In this document: in pieces, positions 25,635-33,522 of the stretch
Layout of the letters: every line of letters starts with the position of its first letter
Numbering within the stretch: position 1 is the first letter of the stretch
Assembly (NCBI GenBank): GCA_013288235.1
Contig: JABDCF010000020.1
Location: forward strand, 1 to 44,294
Origin: Bacteroidota bacterium
GTDB taxonomy: Bacteria > Bacteroidota > Bacteroidia > Sphingobacteriales > Sphingobacteriaceae
Direction of reading: 5' to 3'
DNA: 44,294 nucleotides
Translations under genes and position numbers: made by a program
The notes under the pieces: model-generated
Databases searched by the model: none
Seen by the model: only the letters and a program-made list of their open reading frames with translations
What the model was told of the DNA's origin: nothing

Positions 25635-26842
25635 AACCCACCATTTACGACCGGTTAACCGCATTTAATAAAAACAGGCTGCCTGATATTTTAAAGTTAA
25701 AATACAAAGCTATGTCGTTAAATGTATTTAGCTTTTACCGGGGTACCTGCCACTTATTTTATCAGGACCTGGCTGCGGCGGCCCCGTTACCGCCATCACC
25801 GACGGTTTGGGTTTGCGGCGACCTTCACCTGGAGAATTTTGGCAGCTTTAAAGGGGACGACCACCAGGAATATTTCGACCTGAACGATTTTGATGAAGCC
25901 ATGCTGGCGCCAGCTGCCTGGGAAATTGTACGTATGGTAACCAGCATTTTTATAGCATTCGATAGCCTGGCGCTTAAACAGGAAGAGGCCATAAAAATAG
26001 CGAAACTGTTTTTGGAAAACTATTCTTCAACTTTAAAAGCTGGGAAAGCAGTAAGTATTGACCCGCGTACGGCAAAAGGTATAGTAAATACATTTTTGAG
26101 AACTGTTGAAAAACGCAAACTAAAGGAAATACTTAAAAAATGTGCAATCCTGAAAAAAGGAAAATTTTCAGAATTGATTATTAACGACCGGCATTTTAAA
26201 ATTGATGGGGGCCTAAAAAACGAACTTGCCCATGTTGTTGACGATATTTTGAAAACCGGTTGTTACGGCCCACTTGGCTACAAAGTGCAGGATAGCGTTT
26301 TCAGGCTGGCGGGTACCGGGAGCGTTGGTGTAAAACGGTACTTATTTTTATTGCATAGCACCGTCAGAAGAAATAAATACCTGCTGCTGGATATGAAACA
26401 TGCTTCGCCCTCGTCCTTGCAGCCTTATGTGAAAATTAAACAGCCAGGCTGGGCATCAAACGCAGAGCGGGTTATTGCCATACAGACGCGTATGCAAAAT
26501 ATATCGCCGGCGTTGCTGACGCCTGTTATTTTTAAAGATGAACCATATGTGTTGAAGCAAATGCAGCCTACCCAGGATAAAATAAATTTCGAACTGATAA
26601 AAGACCGTTACGATGACCTCGGCCTGGTTACAAATGATATGGCGGTGTTAACAGCATCGGCACAATTGCGCAGCAGCGGTCGGCAAGGTTCGGCTATTGC
26701 TGATGAAATGATCGTTTATGGACAACACTATCATGAAACCGGGACACAGGATGCTATACTTAAATATGCTCTTCAATATGCCAAACAGGTAAACAAAGAT
26801 TATAAGGAGTTTATGGCAGGTTATAATAAGGGGCTTTATTAG
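25607..26842 (+). CDS. DUF2252 protein
   Basis: The 411-residue cytoplasmic protein matches DUF2252. It shows the family signatures F-Y-R-G-T (43-47), C-G-D-L-H-L-E-N-F-G (70-79) and D-L-N-D-F-D-E (91-97), which resemble the catalytic loop and metal-binding motifs of aminoglycoside-phosphotransferase-like kinases. No substrate is known. The start is uncertain: ATG at 25607, ATG at 25622 or a later codon are possible, because the first ten residues are a translated repeat (M-T-N-N twice) with no counterpart expected in the family. Conserved sequence begins near residue 12 (I-Y-D-R-L). Confidence 0.85.
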   Translation: MTNNTMTNNQPTIYDRLTAFNKNRLPDILKLKYKAMSLNVFSFYRGTCHLFYQDLAAAAPLPPSPTVWVCGDLHLENFGSFKGDDHQEYFDLNDFDEAMLAPAAWEIVRMVTSIFIAFDSLALKQEEAIKIAKLFLENYSSTLKAGKAVSIDPRTAKGIVNTFLRTVEKRKLKEILKKCAILKKGKFSELIINDRHFKIDGGLKNELAHVVDDILKTGCYGPLGYKVQDSVFRLAGTGSVGVKRYLFLLHSTVRRNKYLLLDMKHASPSSLQPYVKIKQPGWASNAERVIAIQTRMQNISPALLTPVIFKDEPYVLKQMQPTQDKINFELIKDRYDDLGLVTNDMAVLTASAQLRSSGRQGSAIADEMIVYGQHYHETGTQDAILKYALQYAKQVNKDYKEFMAGYNKGLY

Positions 26843-26843
26843 G

Positions 26844-26965
26844 AGTTTGCAGTGAACGGTCTGTAGTTCCCTGTGGGAAGTTTTACTTTGAATAAGTACG
26901 GCCTCAGCAGGCACAACCCACCAGCTGTGGCAACTGGCAACTGCCAACTCAAAACTGCAAACTGA
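26844..26965. repeat. Heptad array downstream of DUF2252 gene (AGTTTGC / CAACTGC)
   Basis: Left side: AGTTTGC, AGTGAAC, GGTCTGT, AGTTCCC, TGTGGGA, AGTTTTA (26844-26885) in phase. Right side: CAACTGG, CAACTGC, CAACTCA, AAACTGC, AAACTGA (26931-26965) in phase. The two sides are complementary words. The left side begins one base past the stop codon; the right side ends 2 bases before the stop of a small minus-strand gene. CAGTTTGC-type words recur near 33430, 38374 and 43513. Confidence 0.8.
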
Positions 26966-26967
26966 CC

Positions 26968-27144
26968 TCACTCTTTTTCAATGCGTACATACGATGACGA
27001 TTTACATTTGGCACAAAAGTATCGCCTTACGGGGAATAAAAATGATAACTGCTTAATCAGCCATGGCCGGTGTAAGCGAAAGTGAAATGGGGCGCCGCAT
27101 TTTTTACAATAATATAACTTCTCGGCTCTGATCTTTTTAGTCAA
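26968..27144 (-). CDS. Zinc-ribbon micro-protein 1
   Basis: On the minus strand a TTG at 27144 opens a 58-residue frame; there is no ATG and a TGA lies three codons upstream, so a TTG start is the only ordinary choice. The product is strongly basic and has two Cys pairs, C-K-K-C (residues 14-17) and C-A-K-C (about 44-47), spaced as in a zinc ribbon. Between them lies a hydrophobic/basic stretch ending P-V-R-R-Y-F. The next gene upstream encodes a homologue with the same Cys spacing and the same R-R-Y-x-C-x-x-C core, which supports both being real genes. Function unknown; nucleic-acid binding is plausible. Confidence 0.65.
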   Translation of the reverse strand: MTKKIRAEKLYYCKKCGAPFHFRLHRPWLIKQLSFLFPVRRYFCAKCKSSSYVRIEKE

Positions 27145-27262
27145 GTTAAATCACTAGTTTACAGGGTACCGCTAAAAATACGTTATTTCTATCGATTAAG
27201 CAGTCAAAATTTTTAAGTTTAAAAATTGGGGGCATAATAATACGAATGATTTCAAGTATTAG

Positions 27263-27424
27263 TTAACTCAAAACATGGAATTTTCGCTTGCAGTGGAAGC
27301 AGTTATATCTCCGTAAGGGCAGCCATGAAAGAAAGTTTCGGACAAAAAAACTTCTGCGGACCCGTGTGTCGAGTTCCTGTTTACATTTTGGGCAACGATA
27401 TATCTTTTTTTCTTCGCTTATCAA
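27263..27424 (-). CDS. Zinc-ribbon micro-protein 2
   Basis: A TTG at 27424, preceded by a GGAG sequence two bases away, opens a 53-residue frame on the minus strand. It has C-P-K-C (11-14) and C-F-H-C (42-45), with the linker ending L-P-L-R-R-Y-N, closely matching micro-protein 1 (F-P-V-R-R-Y-F-C-A-K-C). The two genes are tandem, 118 bases apart, and together occupy the otherwise empty 730-base gap between DUF2252 and the barrel gene. No other start codon is available in frame. Function unknown. The region 27425-27573 upstream holds nothing else that I recognise. Confidence 0.65.
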   Translation of the reverse strand: MISEEKKIYRCPKCKQELDTRVRRSFFVRNFLSWLPLRRYNCFHCKRKFHVLS

Positions 27425-27573
27425 ATCTCCACCGTTTTTAATGACGATACGTTATGCTGCTATCTAAATAGTATCTGCACTATGGCTTTTTTCCACTAAA
27501 CAAACATGGCAAAATTGTAACAATAAAATTACAATTACAATTGTCAAAGTGTTATTAAAATATTAATTAATTG

Positions 27574-28785
27574 CTAAAAGGCTTCACCCAACGCTAAGTT
27601 CAAGTCTGAAAAGCCCTTACTAAAACCATAATCAATGCACACATTCGTATTTGATTTTTTATTAAATTTCACCCTCAATCCGGCCCCCCCGGCAGGATTC
27701 AGAGAACTAAAGGTATGAGTATTGGCCTGGCTTGCCGAGTTAACATTTGTAAAAACAACGAAGCCAAATAACCCATCATTAGTAATATCTTTCCGGTATT
27801 CGGTTTCAAAATAGAGCAGATTTTGCCCCCTGTACCTATTTTGTTCAATTCCCCGCCCCGAGCGCTGGTAAGGGTCATTCCCGATGCTTGGCAAATTTAA
27901 ATAAGGCGTGCCGGTTGATGCGCCCCAGTAATAAAACCAAAATGCCAGTTGGTTTTTAGATGCTTCCGTTGTTAAGGAAACATATTTTCGCACATCGACA
28001 TATACCGACTGCGCGTTGTTATCGCTTCCTAAAGCCCCCATATTATACCTGTAAATAACATTCACAAATGAGCCGGGGATAGGGTTAATTGAATTTTGCC
28101 TTGTATCATATAATAAATTAAATGTAAGGCCCGATGAAAAAGAATTTACTCCCGTGGCTGTGCCATATTTGTAACCAGTAAAATCGCCAAGGCTCACCGG
28201 GCTGTTGCCGGTATTGATGTTTATATAATAATCCATGTCATAGCCTATACCTGCGTAAAAAAAAGGTGTTATGCGTTTAAGGGCGCTCTGGTAAAAGCGT
28301 ATATAATCATAGTTAACTAAAAGTTTATTGCTTTCAGGCTGGTTGCCGCCCAGGCCCCATGTGTATTGCGGATATACCAAAAATCGCGTATCACCTTCTA
28401 TATTATAAGTGTTGTTGTTTAACCAAACGCTCGAGTGTATCGGCAAGCCATACCTTCCCTTTAAATTAAAATAAGGGGCAAAAGTAATGCTGGAAATATA
28501 AGTGGTTTTCCTTTCGCCAAGGTAGAAACCTGCTGTTGTAGAAGTTACCAGTGCCTTGCTGGCGCCGGGCACATTTGACGAAATTGGTAAAATAGAGAAA
28601 TAGATTTGTTTTTGTTCTTCAACGGGGTTACGATGTTTAAATTTAAAAAGTGTATGTGCTATATCAATCAGGTCTTTCTGCCCGGTTGTGTCAATATCTA
28701 CATTGTTGGTAGTGTCAACCGGCGTTTGTGCTTTAAGCAAACAAGGCACCAAACAACAAAATAATAGGAAATAAAACTTACTCAT
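27574..28785 (-). CDS. BamA/TamA-family outer-membrane protein
   Basis: This 403-residue protein has a signal peptide ending at L-K-A-Q (residue 19), a short linker (P-V-E-E-Q-K region, about 55) and a C-terminal Omp85-type barrel filling the rest. The strand pattern and the late L-N-P-A-G-G-A-G-L-R-V-K-F-N-K-K-S-N-T-N segment are those of BamA/TamA bacterial surface antigen domains. No POTRA domains are present, so it is a short barrel-only member, common in Bacteroidota, and is unlikely to be the essential BamA. The chain ends in G-E-A-F, with the terminal Phe expected for barrel insertion. It follows the alpha/beta hydrolase gene by 112 bases on the same strand. Confidence 0.82.
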   Translation of the reverse strand: MSKFYFLLFCCLVPCLLKAQTPVDTTNNVDIDTTGQKDLIDIAHTLFKFKHRNPVEEQKQIYFSILPISSNVPGASKALVTSTTAGFYLGERKTTYISSITFAPYFNLKGRYGLPIHSSVWLNNNTYNIEGDTRFLVYPQYTWGLGGNQPESNKLLVNYDYIRFYQSALKRITPFFYAGIGYDMDYYININTGNSPVSLGDFTGYKYGTATGVNSFSSGLTFNLLYDTRQNSINPIPGSFVNVIYRYNMGALGSDNNAQSVYVDVRKYVSLTTEASKNQLAFWFYYWGASTGTPYLNLPSIGNDPYQRSGRGIEQNRYRGQNLLYFETEYRKDITNDGLFGFVVFTNVNSASQANTHTFSSLNPAGGAGLRVKFNKKSNTNVCIDYGFSKGFSDLNLALGEAF

Positions 28786-28897
28786 TACCTATACAAATAA
28801 AAAAGCCTGCTATTTGTTTGAAAACGGCTATAATAAGTAACCTTTGCCCTTGAAAGAGCAGAAACGTAGCTGTTTTTTTTGGCTGGGGTACAGGAAA

Positions 28898-29710
28898 TTA
28901 ATCAGCCAGGAATTTCAACACAGCGGCTGAAAATTCGGGGGTGCGGATAGCAGTATTATGGTTCCCTGGCGTGTACACCAGGCTTGAATTCGGAATGAGT
29001 TTATTTAGCCCTGTTTCCGATCCATTTTCTTTGTCTTCCGTACCGCGTATAATTAAAAGCGGCATATGTACAGCCGCCAGCTCACTTACACTGGTTGATG
29101 GCTGGTATTTTTGCTGCATCGCCAAAGCCAGGTTATCAAGGTGCTGGCTATGGATGTATTTCATCATATCGTCCACATCATGCAGCGTGGTATCGCCCAT
29201 TAAGGCGCGATAGGCATGAACGCGTCTTGGCCATTCGGGGTTGGTGTAGGCATCGCCCATGCCACCCATTATTGCTTTGTGCAACCGTTTATCAAGCACC
29301 AAAAGCCTCGAAGTAATAATAGAGCCTCGCGAATACCCTACCGCATCGTACTGTTTAACGCCCAGGTTGCCCATCAAGCCCATAATATCCTTCGCCTCAG
29401 CATCATTGGCGTAAGCTGCGTCAGTATGCGGCTTATCCGAATGCCCGTTGCCCCGCTGGTCGATCAGAACCACCATATAGCCTGCTTTAAGCAGATCGCC
29501 GTACACCGCACAACTTTTCCATCCCTGGCCTGTACCCGAAAATCCGTGAATTAAGATCACCGGGTAACCAGCGCCTTTTACTTCGTAATATATTTTTGTG
29601 CCATCAAAAGAGGTGTAGTAGTTGCCCTCGGGTGCAGGTTGCGCGAACAGTCGGCTTGTAAAAATAAGCACGACGATCACAGCAATCAGGCAGATTGTAT
29701 ATTTTCTCAT
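28898..29710 (-). CDS. Exported alpha/beta hydrolase
   Basis: The 270-residue protein has a signal peptide (cleavage near L-F-A-Q, residue 24) and a complete alpha/beta-hydrolase fold. The oxyanion H-G-F-S-G-T-G segment is at 55-61, the nucleophile Ser128 in G-Y-S-R-G-S, the acid Asp226 in G-T-E-D, and His251 in G-N-H-N. The cap region between strands 6 and 7 is short. It should act in the periplasm on an ester or similar bond; the substrate is unknown. The arginine next to the nucleophile is less usual than the common G-x-S-x-G followed by a small residue. It has no clear promoter. Confidence 0.88.
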   Translation of the reverse strand: MRKYTICLIAVIVVLIFTSRLFAQPAPEGNYYTSFDGTKIYYEVKGAGYPVILIHGFSGTGQGWKSCAVYGDLLKAGYMVVLIDQRGNGHSDKPHTDAAYANDAEAKDIMGLMGNLGVKQYDAVGYSRGSIITSRLLVLDKRLHKAIMGGMGDAYTNPEWPRRVHAYRALMGDTTLHDVDDMMKYIHSQHLDNLALAMQQKYQPSTSVSELAAVHMPLLIIRGTEDKENGSETGLNKLIPNSSLVYTPGNHNTAIRTPEFSAAVLKFLAD

Positions 29711-29770
29711 AATTTATTGGCTCATTAAACAGGCCTTTATTTTCAATTTTTCATCTTTCGGGCTTTTCTT

Positions 29771-29812
29771 AATCTCTAATCTCAAGTTTCTGATCACTAA
29801 TCCCTACTCATC
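29771..29812. repeat. Heptad array (CTAATCT)
   Basis: Phased words TTAATCT, CTAATCT, CAAGTTT, CTGATCA, CTAATCC and CTACTCA fill most of the gap between the serine hydrolase stop codon and the alpha/beta hydrolase start. The CTAATCT word is the one found in the leuS insertion and, complemented, at 35875. Confidence 0.65.
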
Positions 29813-30712
29813 CTTCATAAACTTATCCACTCCCTCCGCAGGTTTCCAATTGCTTTTGGGTTCGTAATAATGCCATAGCAGCGCAGATACCTTCCGGATC
29901 AATACATCGGCCTCATTATCCTGCTCCCAGCGCTGGTCTTTATTATGATTGGTGATAATAGAGAAAACATAATCGCCGTGCGGGGCATTTACCAGCACAG
30001 TTTCTGATTTCGATTCGTTTAATGCCCCCTGTTTTGATATGGTATGTATATAAGGCGGTATTTGCGATAAGGCATAGTTATCCCAAAATATCCGCCCCAT
30101 ATTGCGCACCATTCTTTCGCTCGCAGCAGGGCTAACGGCTTGTCCGTTACTAATCATGGTAAACAGCCGACACATTTCGTAAGGAGTGGTTACGCCCCAG
30201 CCATATCTTGCATGCATGGCATCGCGGCCTGTGGCCCTCGAATTATCGCGCATTATTTTAAATCCATTTGCATCAAGCCAGTTGTTTATATAGTCGGTGC
30301 CCACCAGTTTTTGGAGCCACAAGCTGGCGGTATTATCGCTCATGGTGATCATCAGCATGGCTACCTTGCTTATTTCAATGGTGTCACCATCTTTAAATGA
30401 GCCTAAAATATCCTCGCCTTTGTATAACAGCGAGTCGCGATAAACAATTTTCTGGTTGTATTGCAGCTGGCCTTTTTCAATCTTATCCATCAAGCCGCAT
30501 TGTATGCTTACTTTTATCATACTGGCTGTGGGGAACAGTGTATCTGCATTAATGGCAGCCGTTTTGCCGGTTTTCAGGTTTTGTACATATACGCCCGTCT
30601 GCCCGTTAAACCCTTTTATGGCATCCTGTAATTGGGCTGTAAGCCTTGCATCTGTTTGGGCAAAAGCGGTTGAGGTGATGAGTAAAATAAGGGTTAACAG
30701 TTTATACTTCAT
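29804..30712 (-). CDS. Beta-lactamase-fold serine hydrolase, exported
   Basis: I start at the ATG at 30712 (M-K-Y-K-L-L), which begins a signal peptide ending at A-F-A-Q (residue 19); a 55-codon upstream extension has an unrelated hydrophobic character. The 302-residue product has S-M-I-K (Ser64, Lys67) and S-D-N (125-127) of class A beta-lactamases and penicillin-binding proteins. The third motif is K-Q-G (227-229) instead of K-T-G, and I see no clear counterpart of the general-base E-x-x-L-N omega loop. It is therefore a relative rather than an evident resistance enzyme; cell-wall peptide or other amide hydrolysis is possible. It diverges from the permease array. Confidence 0.85.
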   Translation of the reverse strand: MKYKLLTLILLITSTAFAQTDARLTAQLQDAIKGFNGQTGVYVQNLKTGKTAAINADTLFPTASMIKVSIQCGLMDKIEKGQLQYNQKIVYRDSLLYKGEDILGSFKDGDTIEISKVAMLMITMSDNTASLWLQKLVGTDYINNWLDANGFKIMRDNSRATGRDAMHARYGWGVTTPYEMCRLFTMISNGQAVSPAASERMVRNMGRIFWDNYALSQIPPYIHTISKQGALNESKSETVLVNAPHGDYVFSIITNHNKDQRWEQDNEADVLIRKVSALLWHYYEPKSNWKPAEGVDKFMKDE

Positions 30713-30880
30713 GAGCTGTGGGTTTGAAAAAACTAATATAGGACTAAGATTTCTCGGATGAAAGGATGATAAGATTATATCGAAAATTTGAAAAAAGTCA
30801 TAAACGTACATACACTGTATCAAAAGCGGACAAATTACGGTCAGTAAAATCATTGTAAATACTTGATAATTATACAATTA

Positions 30881-30888
30881 TACATTTG
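30881..30888 (+). promoter_or_regulatory. Possible -7 box (TACATTTG) of permease 1
   Basis: TACATTTG matches the Bacteroidota TAnnTTTG consensus exactly. It lies 111 bases before the first permease ATG, which implies a long leader. TTG trinucleotides occur upstream at 30853 and 30863 but at non-ideal spacing. The rest of the divergent gap (30713-30999) shows no other feature. Confidence 0.35.
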
Positions 30889-30999
30889 GCATTTTCTTAG
30901 CCAACTCTTCACGGGTTATTGATTGAAGATGACAGGAAAAAAGAGAAAAAAAACTAAAATGTAACCAATCCCATTAAAACTTCGACTAATAACTAACCT

Positions 31000-33430
31000 A
31001 TGATTAAAAGTTATCTGAAAACCGCAGTGAGATTTTTGCTGAAAAACAAAACTTTCAGCTTCATCAATATTTTTGGCCTGGCCACCGGCACGCTGTGCTG
31101 CCTTTATATATTGTTGTATGTACAAGATCAGTACAGCTATGATAAATATCAGAAACATGCAAAAGATACCTACCGGATCACCACCGACCTGGTATTAACC
31201 GGTGATAAACACCATGGGGCAGCTTCCTCACCACCCATTGCGCCAGCATTGAAAATTGATTTTCCGGAGGTGGAAACCTATACACGGGTAGTAAAGACCG
31301 ATATGCTGGGCTCAAAAGAGCATTTATTGCGCTATAAAGAAAAATCGTTTTATGAAACAGGGGCATTTTATGTAGATTCTACATTTTTCGATGTCCTGAA
31401 TTATAATTTTGTGGAAGGCCATGCGCAACACGCTTTGGACGAACCGTACTCGATCGTATTGCTGAAGCATACAGCTATAAAACTTTTCGGCGGCCAAAGT
31501 GCAATTGGTAAATTAATAAACATTAACGACCAGTGGGGCCAGCATGACTTTAAAGTAACAGGTGTGGTTGACGAAAGTCTCGGCAAATCGCACCTCGAGG
31601 GTAACATGTTTATCAGCATGAAAAGCGGTGGCACAGGTGTTTCAATTGCCAACGACCCCGAATGGGCGGGTAACAATTTTCTATTCTCTTATGTAAGGCT
31701 GCGCCCGGGTTCAGATGCTAAAGCATTTGAAAAAAAGCTACCGGCCTTTTTAAACAGGCACGCGGCCGAAAAGATGAAGCAAATAGGCATGCAAAAGGCA
31801 TTGCACCTCGAAGCTATTACCGCGATACATACAACAGCCGGTTTTGATGTGGAACCGAGCAAAACTGCCGATCCCTCTTTCCTGCTCATCCTGGTATTAA
31901 TTGCCGTACTTATACAGGTTATCGCCTGTATCAATTTCATGAACTTATCAACCGCGCGTGCTTCAAAACGGGCCAAAGAGGTTGGCGTACGTAAAGTAAT
32001 TGGCGCCGGCAAGTACGACCTGATCAAACAATTTTTAGGCGAGTCGTTTTTACTGTCATTTATAGGTGTAATTATCGCCCTGCCCTTGTTATGGGCGGCA
32101 CTTCCTTATTTAAATGATATCACACGTGCCGATATACATTTAACCTTTTTTAGCGATTATCGCCTTTGGCTTATGCTTACTTCGCTTGTTGTTGTTACTG
32201 GCTTGGTTGCCGGCAGCTATCCTGCGTTTTATCTATCAGCTTTCGAGGCCATAAAGGTGATAAAAGGGAATTTTAGCAGCAAGATCTCGGCAACCGGCAT
32301 CCGCAAGTCGCTGGTGGTTTTTCAGTTTGTATTATCTATTACAATGATCACGGGCATTATTATCATCTACAGCCAGTTAAATTACATTAAATCAAAAGAC
32401 CTCGGGTTTGATAAAAACCAAAAACTGGTTTTTAACTTTTATACCAACGATACCCAAAGTAAAATGCAGTCACTTGCCAACGACTTAAAGCAGCTTGCCG
32501 GTGTTAAAGCCGTTACCCGCGCTGATAACTACCTGAGCCAGTTTGTATTGCACGACCATGGCGTTTATCCTGAAGGAGGTAATATGCCAACGGCCATCGA
32601 CGCCCAAAACATTGCCTGCGATCAGTTTTTTGTAAAAGCTAATGGTATTAAACTGATTAGCGGCAGGGACTTTATGCCTGGCGATTCGGGCAAAGTGCTT
32701 ATTAACCAAACCCTGGCCAAAAGGCTTAACCTTACCCCGCAAACTGCACCTGGCGCAAAACTTTATACACAATACGGTACCAGCCCCGTATCATTTGTTA
32801 CAGTAGCAGGCGTGATGAAGGATTTTAATTATAACTCGCTGCACGACGAAGTAAAACCATTTATGCTGGTTTATGATAATTATCCCGGGGATTTATCAAG
32901 TATAGTGGTATCAACAAGCAGTGAAAATTATAAAGAGCTGCTCGGCCAGATAGGGGCGATATGGCAAAAAAGACCTGCCTTCGGTACCTTTTGAATATTC
33001 ATTCCTTGACCAGGAAATTCAAAAACAGTATGAAACGGAGATCATATTGTCGCAGATCATCAACTCATTTACTTTAATAGCTATCGTTATATCTTGCCTT
33101 GGTTTATTTGGCCTTGCCGCGTTTAGCGCTGAGCAACGCAAAAAAGAAATTGGCATTCGCAAAGTTTTGGGTTCAAGCGTAACCGGCTTGGTGGGGCTTT
33201 TATCAAGGGACTTTTTAATACTGGTTGCCGTGTCCTTCGTTATTGCTACGCCAATTGCCTGGTTTGGTATGAGCAAATGGCTACAGGCTTTTGCTTATCG
33301 GGTACCCTTAAGCTGGTGGATGTTTGCTTTAGCTGGATTATTGTCGGTATTTATTGCAGTACTGACCGTAAGTTCGCAAGCCATAAAAGCAGCATTAATG
33401 AACCCGGTGAAGAGCCTTAAAACGGAATAA
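31000..33430 (+). pseudogene. FtsX/MacB-type permease 1, frameshifted
   Basis: Two open frames (31000-32994, 664 residues, and one running through 33047 to 33430) form one permease of about 809 codons. It has the N-terminal helix (about 17-40, after M-I-K-S-Y-L-K-T-A), a MacB-like periplasmic domain, three FtsX helices starting at C-I-N-F-M-N-L-S-T-A (about 310), a second periplasmic domain and the final FtsX block (C-L-G-L-F-G-L-A-A-F). The frame is lost at a run of six A (32966-32971). Removing one A yields D-L-P-S-V-P-F-E-Y-S-F-L-D-Q-E, which matches permease 4 exactly in motif. Whether the break is biological is undetermined. It is the first of five tandem homologues and has the GK-type R-A-K-E-V-G-V-R-K-V signature intact. 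Confidence 0.88.
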
Positions 33431-33477
33431 GTTGGCAGTTTTAAGTTTGCAGTGGGCAGTAGCAGTTTGCAGTTAAA
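33430..33477. repeat. Heptad array between permeases 1 and 2 (AGTTTGC)
   Basis: Phased words AGTTGGC, AGTTTTA, AGTTTGC, AGTGGGC, a 6-base AGTAGC, AGTTTGC and AGTTAAA follow the stop codon, whose last base is the first base of the array. A second array of AATCACT/AATTCACT words follows up to about 33513, leaving 9 bases before the GTG of permease 2. Confidence 0.75.
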
Positions 33478-33522
33478 AAATCACTAATTCAATAAATCAC
33501 TAATTCACTAATTGATTCTCCC

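Noticed and set aside
29804..30712. Beta-lactam resistance gene
   Set aside because: The third active-site motif is altered and the omega-loop Glu is not seen, so resistance cannot be claimed.
29804..30877. Longer start (ATG at 30877) for the serine hydrolase
   Set aside because: The extra 55 residues have no family similarity, and the internal ATG at 30712 begins a regular signal peptide.
33047..33430. Separate 127-residue gene starting at TTG
   Set aside because: It is the C-terminal FtsX block of permease 1; removing one base upstream joins it to the preceding frame and matches the other four permeases.
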